Assembly (NCBI GenBank): GCA_963169105.1 | Contig: OY720637.1 | Location: forward strand, 61,030,964-61,094,963 | Direction: 5' to 3' | Length of the DNA: 64,000 bases | From: Ceriagrion tenellum | Taxonomy: Eukaryota; Arthropoda; Insecta; Odonata; Coenagrionidae | Part shown: in pieces, positions 11,581 through 21,476 of the stretch | Layout: every line of letters starts with the position of its first letter | How positions within the stretch are numbered: the first letter of the stretch is position 1 | The notes under the pieces: model-generated | Seen by the model: the letters and a program-made list of their open reading frames with translations, nothing else | Databases searched by the model: none | Told to the model about the DNA's origin: nothing | Translations under genes and position numbers: made by a program

Positions 11581-11923
11581 CACTCGTGGATTTGGTTCAT
11601 TCGGTTCATTATAAACGATTTAAAGAACCGAAACATTTCCACGAATCAAATCCCATGAACCGAATCCACAAAATGAACCGGAATTCCCACCTCTAGTACA
11701 CATGCAGTGAAACCTGAATGTAGAGACTACCGGCGGTTCCGCTGAAAAATGATCGCTGTGAGGGGTAGTCGCTTGATAGGAGTGGTCGTTAAGAGGAGTT
11801 TCACTGTACTGTAAAAATTGAGTAAGCTCGCGCTCGCACGTGGCACTTTGTGGAAGAGTCACACTCAAAGGGCCGAAGAGCCGCATTTGGCTCGCGTGCC
11901 GCGGTTTGGCGACCATTGGTCTA

Positions 11924-12388
11924 ATGGCCGGTTGCAAGAAAATTTAGTTATGGAATCAATAGTTATGAGATCCATAAAGTTATAGAACTCATAAATATAT
12001 TCGGGTTGCATGAATACATCTATTAGTTACTTAACTTATTTACCAATAGTTACTAGCCTCGAATATTTTATCTAATCTTCCACCGCCGGATAAAAGTTAT
12101 GAAAGTTTAGCCTATGAATAATTGATAATGCACATTATAATTAGTCATTAAGAGTAAACAAACTGGTCACTTGTCTCGAAACAACTCTTTAATCAAGTAA
12201 TTAAGACTCCAAGCGGTTCATTACGCATCCGCCATCTTGGCTACTTATGGAACTCATAACTCCATGCTATAAGTTATGAGACCAATGAATTTATTGAATG
12301 TTTGTGCAACACTTATTGAATGGTTGTCATGGCTTATGGGTTTCATAACTTTATGGAATACATATGTTACGTTCCTGCAACTGGCCAT
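11924..12388 (-). mobile_element. MITE-Z copy 3
   Basis: Full-length copy in minus orientation, the closest relative of the copy at 9990-10453. Ends ATGGCCGGTTGCAAGAA and TCCTGCAACTGGCCAT. Confidence 0.85.
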
Positions 12389-12904
12389 AAGTCAAGTGTA
12401 AATGCTTTAGCCCTTTTGAAAATTGTAAGTTTGTGTGCATGATCATCAGACGAAATATCAACGAAATTGCTGAAAATCTTACAGCTGCGCCTCTTGCTGA
12501 AAGTTTAAAGATTTTCGTCGAAAATCAAGAGCTTTGCGATGGTGCTAACACGAGGGTTTATTTATTTTTCCGGAACTGTCAACAATGGTATTGATTGGCG
12601 CCACCTTGCGTATCCATCGCAAAGTTTGGCATGTTTTTGACGGCATACATACTCAGAACGTGTTTTCGTTGGATGCTACTTGTAAGCAATTATGGATGGG
12701 TGTCTATGACCACATCAGAACTAATACTATCAATAACTGAGACTTGTTTGCGATCACTTAGGATGACCTGTATCTAATCCACTTTTTTTTCGTTTACTCC
12801 GCATGACTGCAATTTATAAATGAGTTTTTTGTGAGGAGACTCGCGGAATGCTTTCTTAAAAACAAGGACTATCGACTCAACTTGTTTATTCGACTCACCA
12901 TATT
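12389..12904. other. No gene recognised
   Basis: A 60-codon plus-strand frame at 12595-12777 has no motif. Nothing else seen. Confidence 0.4.
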
Positions 12905-13165
12905 TTAAGATCTACATCTACGTCATACCCTGCAAGCCACCCAAACGGTGTGTGGCAGGGGGTGCTTCCACACCAGGCATGGATGAATTATACGGCAGAA
13001 CACCGAAATTAGATTGAAACCAGCGTACCACACACGCAACGCGCCAATGAAAAATCTACTAACCAAGAAACATTCTATCGCCTATCGTTCCAACATACAA
13101 GAGATACAGAGACTACTTCAACAGATTCAAAATATCATGCATAAATAAGAACATCAATATTTACA
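12905..13165 (-). mobile_element. LINE-H6 subfamily A 3' UTR
   Basis: Minus-strand 3' UTR copy: hexamer tail and 3' hairpin at 12908-12960, then about 200 bp matching the UTRs at 22802-23303, 47147-47879, 50636-51110 and 61031-61501 (for example AAGAAACATTCTATCG and ATGCATAAATAAGAACATC). Truncated before the coding part. Confidence 0.85.
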
Positions 13166-13429
13166 TACAGGTAGTGCAGATGTAGATTCATGTGTGATGT
13201 AGTGTAGGTTGATGTGCTCTCTCATGCATGTTTCAAAATCTAACAAGTAAAGCTAACACCATGATTTGTATGTTTCCTGCATGACTCTTGTATCACGTTT
13301 ACATAGTTTCACTATAGATTAATTTAGTAGTTTCTGTATTATTTTTAGTATAACTATAGTTTAGCGCTTGCTGGTGAAAGATAATTTCTGCATTGTAGAG
13401 CATTTTGGTGACAAGTCACCCCTTCATCT
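13166..13429 (+). other. Possible LINE 3' UTR, unassigned
   Basis: Shows short similarity to 21200-21360 (ATCWCGTTTACATAGTT). It may be an old 3' UTR of a LINE-H6 relative. No coding content. Confidence 0.3.
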
Positions 13430-13690
13430 ACATCATGTACGAGATGTTAAGAAGGAAGAGCGCAAACAATGTTTAGCAAGATCAACCCTTCCGGAAGCCG
13501 TGCTGGCTGCAATATAAGAAGGGCCCATTATCCAGGATAATTTTGCTTACAACAATATGATCGAGAGTATTGCATTAAAGAGATGTGAACGATATAGGCC
13601 GGTCAATTCCTGAGTCATGCCCGTTTCCTTTTTTAAATATTGGTGTGACTTTGGCCATTTTCCAGCCTTTGGGTGCCTCGCCTTCGGATA
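13430..13690 (-). mobile_element. Reverse transcriptase N-terminal domain fragment
   Basis: Minus-strand translation, with frameshifts and stops, gives PKGWKMAKVTPIFKKGNG, then IDRPISFTSL and, further on, SQHGFRKG. These are the ordered fingers-domain blocks of non-LTR reverse transcriptases (GWK.A.V.PI.KKG, then YRPISL, then QHGF..G.S). It is the only piece in the window from the N-terminal half of such a polymerase. Probably the LINE-H6 group, but too short to prove. Upstream and catalytic parts are missing. Confidence 0.8.
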
Positions 13691-13764
13691 ACGATTTGTT
13701 CCCTCGAGGGAGTACTAAAGATTTACGGACGCGCAGCGTCTCATTAATCAGTAACCAGTAAAAA

Positions 13765-13905
13765 AAATGCCAGCCATTTTTGCATGGAAAATGGTATGAG
13801 AATGCACTTCACAGGATCCTTATTTAAATCTTTCTAGCTCGAAGTCTCGTCAAAAATTTTAGCGTGTAGTTTGCATTAATTATCAGCCATAAAAGAAAAA
13901 AATTC
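13765..13905 (-). mobile_element. MITE-T internal fragment
   Basis: About 140 bp matching the reverse complement of the centre of the copy at 34940-35510 (shared blocks around TGCACT...CCTTAT and TCTCGTCAAAA). No termini. Confidence 0.6.
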
Positions 13906-14052
13906 GATTCAATCGCCGCATTAATTTTTACGCAATAAAAAAATTCTTTGGTTTTCCACAAAACAATATTTCGCACCGTTAACATAATAAAATTTCACGC
14001 CATGCTAAAGTGCTGCATCTACCCATCCGAATTATATTCTGGGTACTATTAC

Positions 14053-14284
14053 CCTCTACTGCCCACATGGACGAATTCGTCCATTAATACGAACATGCTT
14101 CTATATTGGTCACTCCAAGTTAATTCCAATAGGTCGCAAACAATCGAAAAACGGTAAATGCCGTCAGACGCACGTAGAAGACAACTGTCAGACGAAATCA
14201 TCCGTTTGGGAATTGAAAGACGCGTGTCCAATATAGAAGCATGTTCGCATTAGTGGACGAATTCGTCCATGTGGGCAGTAGAGG
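14053..14284. mobile_element. Foldback element 1
   Basis: Two 57-bp arms, 14053-14109 and 14228-14284, are near-perfect reverse complements separated by 118 bp. Each arm begins CCTCTACTGCCCACATGG and contains the palindrome GGACGAATTCGTCC. ATTA occurs beside both ends and may be the target duplication. The open frames that cross it have no motif. Interpreted as a non-autonomous foldback MITE. Confidence 0.8.
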
Positions 14285-14288
14285 ATTA

Positions 14289-14492
14289 AGACCGCTTTAC
14301 ACGATACATTTTATTGTACAAACGATTGTATCATATAATGTACAAGAAACTGAATGGAAATAGAGCAGGTCCTATTTCCAGCTAAGTCGTTCAGACAATC
14401 ATACAGCTTTCCACTTTATACGGTACAATTTTCCCCATGCAAAAATTCATACATTCGTTTGTACAATAAAATGTGCCGTGTAAAGCGGCCTT
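14289..14492. mobile_element. Foldback element 2
   Basis: Arms 14289-14330 and 14450-14492 are inverted copies beginning AAGRCCGCTTTACACG and holding TTTTATTGTACAAACG. It directly adjoins foldback element 1 but has unrelated arms. No coding content. Confidence 0.8.
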
Positions 14493-14637
14493 CACTGCTC
14501 GATTAAGTATGTGACTTGAAAAAACAACTCTCCTAGATCCGTCATGATAGGAGCAAGAGAGTTTAATTCTAGCCCACAATACAGTCGTGCCAACAACAGA
14601 CACTACAGCTGACCCTCTTTTTTCACAAGAAAAGGTA

Positions 14638-14815
14638 CATCTACATCTACGTGGTACCCTGCGAGCCACCACGAGGGAGAGTGGCAGGGGGTGAAGATCA
14701 CCAAACATGCACCATTGACATGCAAGTAGGATATTTAAAGGAGATATGCTAGATAATAGGGTCACATGGAGCTAGATGGTTAGTATCTACATAATAAGGA
14801 AGGGATATAAACAGG
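14638..14815 (-). mobile_element. LINE-H6 subfamily B 3' UTR
   Basis: The tail and hairpin at 14640-14690 are followed by about 120 bp matching the 3' UTR at 37236-37430 (shared GAAGATCACCAAACATGCA and ATGCTAGATAAT). Truncated before any coding sequence. Confidence 0.85.
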
Positions 14816-15714
14816 GGTAAAAATAAGGGTAAAGACATATCAGGCAATTGCAGCAAATTAACGTACTTAATCAACAGAAATGTAGTAACCCTGGCACAAT
14901 TTGGAAAGATTACAGGAAAAAAATAAATTAGTTATCATAACACTAAAGCAGGAACATGGAGAGAAATCATTAGTACAATCCTCTAGAACACAATGCACGC
15001 AATTACAAAGTAGCTGCGATTAAAAAAAAAATCTAACACAATCTCAATAATGCCTAGGAGAAAAAATAAGCCCGCTCGCTCTAAGCACCTTGAGTGTGGA
15101 AGTGAAAGCGACCTTGAGACCAGCTATTACAAGGACACAGTTCAGCATTAAGGAGACTGAGAGGAGGGGGAAAGGGCGTGAGAGAATGGGAACAGAGAGA
15201 TAGTCGGTTGAGGGGAGGATTTTGGAACGATCGGGGTAATTAGGGAGCAGCCCTCGGGGTAATTGTAGAAATGCCTTGAACTTGAGACAATAAGTTCTCC
15301 CAAGGGAGAACTCCCAGGGGTCGTGCATATGGATGGCGGCGCAGGCAACGAGCGTTAATAAAGTAAAGACAGAGAGAGAGGGGGGAGGGATCCCAAATTC
15401 ACGAAGCTCACAGAGGCTTCTTAGATGGGATGAAACTGCTGTGGATACTTGGACATAAAAGGCGCACTCGTACCTTTAGGAGTTCCACTGTTACGGTTAC
15501 ATGCATGTACCGACTGTCGATTAAGAAATCAAGCAAACTCAAGTTTTATCACCAGATTATATACATGAACCATAAAACCAATATGCATGTAAGTGAGGAT
15601 ATACATATATAAAGACGTATTTTCTACACAGTATCAAAGATTTCATCTCAATTAAGCTTAAAGTTTCTTCATTATTAAATGTCAAAGAGGGCTTTCCATT
15701 GATAGAGGCTCAAC
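14816..15714. other. No gene recognised
   Basis: Mixed sequence with purine-rich stretches around 15160-15400. Several overlapping short open frames on both strands carry no motif. Confidence 0.4.
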
Positions 15715-16078
15715 TATGTGGAAGTTGAATTTCACAAAATGAAGAAGTAGCTTCGTTTTCTTCCACTGGTTCATTTTCCTGGTACAACATGTTTCGACAC
15801 AGCGGTGTCCCCCCAACCATCCACCACTTACGCGTCATCTCACAGGTTTTCAAGATTCCTGGCCCAACCGCCATCCCTTACCTCCCACTGGTTTTCCCTC
15901 CTCATCTCCACCCTCCTACCTTCCCTCAAACTCCATATGATATACATACATTTGGAAATTTTTTTTAGTTTGTACCTGATGATGACACCGCTGTGTCGAA
16001 ACATGTTGCACCAAGATAAAAAATCTGTGGAAGAAAACAAAGTTGCTTTTTCATTTGTGAAAAGTTTTACTCCTTGAC
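15715..16078. mobile_element. Penelope-like terminal cassette, inverted pair 2
   Basis: Inverted arms of about 95 bp: 15715-15811 (minus) and 15976-16078 (plus). They share GACACCGCTGTGTCGAAACA and, further out, a GTGGAAGAAAACRAAGTWGC-like stretch. The plus arm has a complete hammerhead-like core; the minus arm has lost its CTGATGA box. No protein motif lies between them. Confidence 0.7.
15976..16007 (+). ncRNA. Hammerhead-ribozyme-like core
   Basis: CTGATGA at 15976-15982; stem II GACAC with GTGTC, a perfect 5 bp; GAA; palindromic helix III ACATGT; and T16007 at the cleavage position. A partial minus-strand partner with the same ACATGT palindrome is at 15786-15811. Confidence 0.65.
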
Positions 16079-17409
16079 CGCACAAAGAGAAGAAAAAAAC
16101 AACAATAGAAACATGACGAACGAAAACAACAGAAAACGAATTTTCAAACATATTTATAGGATTCAGAGAGAAAATGAGAGGGTCCAAAGGATGAAGGATG
16201 ACAAGGAGAAGAAGGGGATAACATAAGACATAATACAGCATATAGCTACATTTAGATTGATACAAAAAATTCAAAATTTCCCTTGAGAAGTGAAAATAAA
16301 ATAGGAATTAATACCTGGAGGGAAGATGGGAGGAGAAAATAAATCGAAATACTGAAGATGAATTGAAAAACTATCGGAGGAAAAACTGTGAAAAATAAGT
16401 AATAAAAAACGCCTTGGTTTATTTTACACGGCCCTGAGACGGCTTGAAAAAAAAACACTTGCATTAGTTCCCAGGTGGATTGGAATGCCGTCAAAGAGGG
16501 CCTTACGAAAACGCCAAATTACTATATAAATGTTTGGAGGTTTACCAAATTACCTTAAGAAGGTTTGAAGAAGAAACGAATTTCAAAAAACTGATTCCCG
16601 TCTCATAAGCTCCTAATCTCACTCACGAAGTTACATTAATATGGATTCTAAAAATCACTTCGCCAAGGATCTGCTTGATAATAATCACGAGAGTGATTTT
16701 ATCCTCGAAATTCTGCATGTTCCACCAAAAGACGTAAAGATGGAAGCTTTGGAGCAGATGGAAATTATCTAACAGTCGAGCACCCTTAACTACGAGCTAC
16801 TTTTCCCACACCACTCCCCCATTTCTCTCCCGAATAAAAGTTTCCCTTCTCACAAGCCCCTAACCTATGTTCCCCTGCCTACTCTCCCAGAAATGAGTTA
16901 GTTCTCAAAACCTCCCCTTTTTAGCGTAAGGTTACTAACGAAATTATCAATAAATAAAAGCTAAACAATTGTACCTGAAGATGCGACAAGCCGCGAAAAA
17001 CTTAGTGCGATTACGATAAATAACTGTGGAAAATTACAACACTAATTTTCACCGTGGATTCGAATATAAGGCAAACATTTGCTTAAAATTTTGACGATTG
17101 TCACATAGGAAAAAAATTGCCACTTTTACTAAAATCACAACAGTTAAGGGATAAAACCTCGACAATGGTGAGTACCATAAATACCAATACCTCATTTTGC
17201 CAAAATGTGTTGAGCACGATGATAAATCCGTGAGTCATAACGCACTGTACACTTAACAACTGGAAACATGCGACTGTCCTTACCCACCATGCGCAATTTA
17301 TCGGTTCAAATCAAACGGCGAAGAAATATAAAAATCAGCGATGGAAATGTTCGAGCTACTCGGGATATGAAATAAATAAAACTAATACCTTGAGAAAAAT
17401 AGGATCTGA
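16079..17409. other. Unassigned; one degenerate ribozyme-like remnant
   Basis: No gene recognised. At 16984-17012 the plus strand reads CTGAAGATGCG...GCGAAAAAC, reminiscent of a decayed hammerhead core, without a matching partner. The rest has no repeat that I can match. Confidence 0.35.
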
Positions 17410-17419
17410 TAAAAAAAAT
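17410..17419 (-). terminator. RNA polymerase III terminator
   Basis: A run of eight A on the plus strand, hence eight T on the transcribed sense of the tRNA gene, lies just downstream of its 3' end. This is the usual pol III stop signal. Confidence 0.85.
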
Positions 17420-17491
17420 TGCGTCGGCCGGGAATCGAACCCGGATCAACTGCTTGGAAGGCAACTATGCTGACCATTACACCACCGACGC
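17420..17491 (-). tRNA. tRNA-Gly (anticodon TCC)
   Basis: A 72-nt cloverleaf on the minus strand. The acceptor stem GCGTCGG pairs perfectly with CCGACGC, followed by A as the discriminator base. The anticodon loop CTTCCAA gives anticodon TCC, decoding GGA glycine codons. The T arm is CCGGG-TTCGATT-CCCGG and includes the B box GGTTCGATTCC; the A box is TGGTGTAATGGTC. No intron and no encoded CCA, as expected in a eukaryote. Oligo-T follows. Unlike the SINE heads in this window it has no 3' SINE body and all arms pair, so I take it as a functional nuclear gene with internal pol III promoters. Confidence 0.95.
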
Positions 17492-17734
17492 TTCGTATCA
17501 CATGCATTGAAGCGCAAATGTCATAGCTAAGAAAACGAACAAGCTGATTCATTCACCACGTTCAGTTCGTTGCGATCATGTGGTGAGCTGTACTCCTTTT
17601 ACCGAGAAAAATTAGCTGGCAATGATAATTTCACCGCGCTCAGTTCCGTCAGTCAGTACAAAGGCATCGGGAATGAAAGGAAATCAAAATTCATTTCCTT
17701 GCCTGAGATTTCTTTTTAAACATTACCAATTTAA

Positions 17735-18030
17735 TCTTAGAGTACTGGCTAACCATAAGGGCGGCCAGGGATCAAATCCCTGCGGAGGAAGATGTTTTTC
17801 AGAGGAAACCCGATCCCTACTCGAGTGTCTTGTGGAGGGCACTTCTAGTACAGAACTCCGTCTGTCGGATGAGACGTTAAACCGTAGTGCCTTTAGTTAA
17901 GAGCAGGCTAATGCCGACACCGGGTTTCTATCCGCCCTTCCTCCCTTAGATATCTCCTATGGCGCAAATGACCTTAGCTGTCGGTCGCCTCCCCATATAT
18001 CCAATCCGATCCAACCAATTTACACCCTTA
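17735..18030 (+). mobile_element. SINE-3 copy
   Basis: A tRNA-related head with a B box of GGGATCAAATCCC (17768-17780) is followed by a body containing GTCGGATGAGACGTTAAACC (17858-17877). It ends in GGCGCAAATGACCTTAGCTG and a CCAATCC-type low-complexity tail. A minus-strand copy at 22745-23450 shares these blocks. The central GGATGAGACGTTAAACC block looks like one of the highly conserved SINE domains, but I cannot name which. SINEs depend on a partner LINE for movement. Confidence 0.75.
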
Positions 18031-18194
18031 GATTTCTTGCATAAATTTTTTCGGTATTACATAGAAAAGTACAATTTTCACCCTTTGTTTCCCTAATTCT
18101 TGCGTTACTATCACATCTCCTTATTTCAAGCTCGTTGACGGAACAAATTTCCTGGAGACGTTTAATTAAAAAAATGTACTATTAGTTAGTACAT
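17958..18194 (+). repeat. Long direct repeat, left copy
   Basis: A 237-bp segment starting TATGGCGCAAATGACC (the SINE-3 3' end) and ending GTTAGTACAT. It is repeated with few differences at 18755-18994, on the other side of a LINE-H6 fragment. The sequences outside the two copies are unrelated. Confidence 0.9.
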
Positions 18195-18754
18195 TTTTTA
18201 CTAGTTTTACTACTTTTACTACTATTTACTACAGCTAGTATTACTCGCGAAGTTAGCATCATATGGAATAGACAGTAATATAGTAAGCTGGATAGGAGAC
18301 TTCTTACATGAACGCGTTCAAAGGGTGGTATTAGATGGTGTCAGCTCTGGCGAAGTAAAAGTTACATCAGGTGTTTCCCAGGGAAGCGTGATAGGCCCAA
18401 TTTTATTTCTTCTGTACGTAAACGACTTGAATAGAGTAGTAAAAAATAGCAAGCTCCGTCTTTTTGCCGATGATGCAGTAGTGTATAAGGAAATTAGAAA
18501 TGAAGAGGACAGACAGTTTTTAGCTAAGGATTTAGATGCGATTGATGATTGGTGTGATAAATGGCAACTAGAATTAAATTTGAAGAAATGCGCGATTATG
18601 AATTTTTAGAAAAAGAATGGTTTTCCCCGGAATAATTATTGCATCAAAGAAAACAAAACATGTAACGTAGATTCAATTAAATACTTAGGCGTCACCTTCA
18701 CCCCCTGCCACACACCCTCGTGGTGGCTCGCAGGGTATCACGTAGATGTAGATG
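18195..18754 (+). mobile_element. LINE-H6 subfamily B, internally deleted copy
   Basis: Holds the RT palm region joined directly to the subfamily B 3' end. Coding runs from about 18243 to KYLGVTF near 18690, where the frame passes straight into the 3' hairpin and tail (18703-18754). Everything between KYLGVTF and the last 50 bp, about 1 kb judging from the copy at 37236, is missing. CTTCA is shared at the junction. It is 5'-truncated and flanked by the 237-240 bp direct repeats. This copy physically links the FADD polymerase to the hairpin-plus-hexamer tail. Confidence 0.85.
18243..18693 (+). pseudogene. Reverse transcriptase palm domain (LINE-H6)
   Basis: The frame is open from about 18243, upstream of the first methionine. 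It reads LLAKLASYGIDSNIVSWI, then GVSQGSVIGPILFLLYVNDL (18370-18429) and the catalytic box FADDAVV near 18460-18480, followed by WQLELNLKKC. These are RT motifs B, C and D of non-LTR elements. A single in-frame TAG at 18607-18609 interrupts the sequence before DSIKYLGVTF. Cannot encode an active polymerase: fingers and C-terminal parts are missing. Confidence 0.9.
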
Positions 18755-18994
18755 TATGGCGCAAATGACCTTAGCTGTCGGTCGCCACCCCATATATCCA
18801 ATCCAATCCAACCAATTTACGCCCTTAGATTTCTTGCATAAATTTCGCTAGCATACATACATAGAAAAGTACAATTTTCACCCTTTGTTTCCATAATTCT
18901 TGCGTTACTATCACATCTCCTTATTTCAAGCTCGCTGACGGAACAAAGTTCCTGGAGACGTTTAATTAAAAAAATGTACTACTAGTTAGTACAT
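18755..18994 (+). repeat. Long direct repeat, right copy
   Basis: 240 bp, starting exactly where the LINE hexamer tail ends. It carries the same SINE-3 3' end and following single-copy sequence as 17958-18194. See the finding on a possible giant target-site duplication. Confidence 0.9.
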
Positions 18995-19244
18995 GGTGAG
19001 TCAGAAGATCGCGTAAGTGCCGAAACTAATGGTACTTTCACATCGCACCACACGCATCGTGAAGACATGACATTGGAGCACGATTCTCGAACCGTGTAAG
19101 AAGAGCCAGCTGATTCATTCACCAAGTTCAGTCCCACCTATTAAAACGAGGACATATTAAGAGGCTGGGAGCGGAGTCTCCTGTAACTCTCTTCTCCCCG
19201 GAGCCACCGTTTATTGCTATTTCCGGTTTCTGCACAGACTGACT

Positions 19245-19339
19245 GACGTTTCGACGCAACGAAGTCATCATCAGGTACGCGATGCTGACATGAGCAACGT
19301 ACCTGATTATGACGCCGCGCCGTTGCGTCGAAACTAGTT
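19245..19339. mobile_element. Penelope-like terminal cassette, inverted pair 3
   Basis: A minus-strand core at 19245-19274 (CTGATGA, stem II GAC with GTC, GAA, palindrome ACGT, C) faces a plus-strand core at 19303-19339 (CTGATTA, spacer, GAA, palindrome ACTAGT, T). The plus core carries a G to T change at the conserved G8 position, so it should be dead. Only about 28 bp separate the two cores. Confidence 0.65.
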
Positions 19340-19405
19340 CTACATGCGTGCCTAAAGAAAAAAAAATACTTGGGAGGAATATAACAAAGTGTTTTGAATG
19401 AGGGA

Positions 19406-19560
19406 CGCTTCGGTAGCTTAACTGGCTAAAGCACTCGGGGATCCGGGTTCGAGTCCTTGTATAGGCGAATGATTTTTCTCCATGTAATTTTGCCTCCTAT
19501 GTGCACTCGCGGGCAATTCCGCGAAGGTAATGCCTAGGGCTACGTAGGCCGTTTCCGAAG
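19406..19560 (+). mobile_element. SINE-4 copy, tRNA-like head
   Basis: The head reads CTTCGGTAGCTTAACTGGCT (A box region) and GATCCGGGTTCGAGTCC (B box). It is followed by a GATGATTTTTCTCC-like body and a 3' part with CTCGCGGGCAATTCCG. Related to the copy at 57968-58140. The anticodon arm is truncated, so it is not a tRNA gene. Confidence 0.75.
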
Positions 19561-21199
19561 TTGGAAAACGCATAGTTAACTTGCTATCAAGTTATCTTGA
19601 TTCCTAGCAGGCGGAGTGAAATCCTTACTTGACACTTTCGTAGCCGTTCTACGATGGAAGAGACACAATGCGGCCATCATCTCGTAAAACATACGAAAAG
19701 CGCCATCCGTTTCCATAATCTTGTGGATGGTTGAAGTTGATTACTTCTTGAAAATGCTTCCCATCCGACAAATTAAAAGGGAATATTATTTTTTTAATCT
19801 TATTGTTTATGCATAAAATAATTCTCTGATATCATAATATGGTGCATAACGATTATGCTTCCATTGCTAGGGGCTGCTAAAGTGAACGACATATCGCTCA
19901 CTATATTTCACCACAGTCACTGTCTAAACAATAATTTAGACTAGGCCACAGTCAACGTCCTTATGCACAAAAAGGTATTATAATGTTTTTTGCCTACATG
20001 AAAAAACACGTAACAATATATTAATGTATTACACTCCGAACGAACTAATTGCCATCTTCAACTGTTGACAGATAAAATACGTGCGTTGTAACTAACATAA
20101 TAAAGTTGAAAACAAACTATTATTACTCAAATGGTTTATTGTCCCCTTCTTAGATGAATGCGGTAAAAAGCTCTCCAACGCTCAACATTATTAACAATTA
20201 TGATGTTCGTTAGCTAAAATTAATGCTGCCAAAGAAATTTTGGCTACCTGAGAGTACTTTCCATCGGACAATAATTATTTCAACGAGATCTTTTTTTTTG
20301 CCTTCCAGAGCAAGGAAAATAGAATTTGTAGGTTCAATGAAGTAAACAAGGGCGGGAAATCTCAAATCAATGGAATTATTCACAGAGCTATCAGCTACCA
20401 AATATTTTATCAGTATATTCACATGTGAAAAGCCTTTAAATGTAGCGAATTAATCATTTTTCCGCAAAAAAATAATAAATAATCACATACGTAATATATA
20501 AATATACGTAATAATGATAAAAATAGTATCCATTTGAAAGTTTATTCACTTCAATTTTCCATACAAGCCCATATTATCACACCCCGAATCCTAACTTAAT
20601 ACATAGAAAGCATAACAAGTCTGCTTTGTCATTTACTCGGTTTCTTGACTACGTATCTAGACGATACGGCGTCTGCGGCCACTTGAATTTGACGTCATAT
20701 CCGCCCAATAAGCTCTAGGCTGCAAGGGAAGATTGCTCGATTTGCCAAGTTCGAAAAAGGGCCTAAGAAAATCTTCTAAACTCGAAGGAATGATTCCTAA
20801 GCGTGAAAGAGGATACGAATTGGAAACGGCGTACCTGTAGGTAGAAGGCATGATGCATCAAAAATAGACTGTATGAGGAGTTAGCAATGTGTAGGAGAGG
20901 TATAATATGTGCCAAGAATGGGGAAGTTAGGATAAACACTACACCAAAAAAAACGACAATCATAGGGTGGAACACTCATGAATAATTTAATTAGTTTTAT
21001 CTATTATGGTACACGCAAAAGAGAATTTCGCAAACCATCAAGCAGTAACCAGATTCTGTCAATTTCCGATTGTTTATTGAGTTTAATATGCTGCCAATAC
21101 GTTATCTATGCTATATAATGGCAGCAAATGACACTAAAGTAGGTTAGTTGATAGGTGAAGTAGCTGATTAATTGATTTCCTCCCTAATGCTTGTATCTA
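19561..21199. other. No gene recognised
   Basis: The longest quiet stretch of the window. AT-rich, with only short open frames (for example 20210-20422 minus) that show no motif. Could be unique host sequence. Confidence 0.4.
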
Positions 21200-21412
21200 G
21201 ATCTACCACGTAGGGATAACATCAAGTTTCTCAAGACCCCTCCGGTATCTCGTTTACATAGTTGCATTACAAATTTATTCAATAGTATTTGTAGAATTGA
21301 TATGATACCTATGGTGTAGTGCATGTAGATGAAAGTAAATTTTAAACTGTAGTGCATGTGTTTTAGCAATCGTCCCCTGCCAAATACCCCAGATTTGGCT
21401 TGCAGGGTAAAT
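21200..21412 (+). mobile_element. Possible LINE-H6 subfamily E 3' end
   Basis: At 21371-21405 the strand reads CCCTGCCAAATACCCC...GCAGGG, the same outer hairpin arms as the other LINE-H6 3' ends but with a different inside and a poor tail. The upstream 150 bp may be its UTR. No coding part. Confidence 0.45.
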
Positions 21413-21476
21413 ATTAAATCTGCAACGCTAAAATACAATACAGGTAGGTGTTGTTCAGTTGCCATCAGTCTTCACT

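Larger units (their letters stand above)
11169..11695. mobile_element. Non-autonomous hAT element with 8-bp TSD
   Basis: Flanked by a perfect 8-bp direct repeat GTACACAT (11161-11168 and 11696-11703), the duplication length of hAT transposons. Termini are TAGAGCTGTG and CCACCTCTA, an imperfect inverted repeat of the TAGAGGTGGG kind. The interior is made of GAACGATT and CCGAATCC themes in both orientations and two tandem arrays (11269-11369 and 11490-11580). No transposase is present, so movement would need a hAT transposase from another locus. It lies inside the TIR element 10932-11806. Confidence 0.85.
10932..11806. mobile_element. TIR element of Tc1/mariner type, interrupted
   Basis: Ends are inverted: CAGTGAAACCTGTATTAAGC at 10932 and the complement of CAGTGAAACTCCTCTTAACG at 11787-11806. 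A TA dinucleotide flanks both ends (10930-10931 and 11807-11808), as expected for Tc1/mariner/pogo-type insertion. No transposase remains. A second internal CAGTGAAACCTG at 11705 suggests two related elements or an internal duplication. The element is split by the hAT MITE at 11169-11695. Confidence 0.6.

Noticed and set aside
16984..17012. A further hammerhead core
   Set aside because: Only loose resemblance to the boxes, with no stable stem II and no partner.
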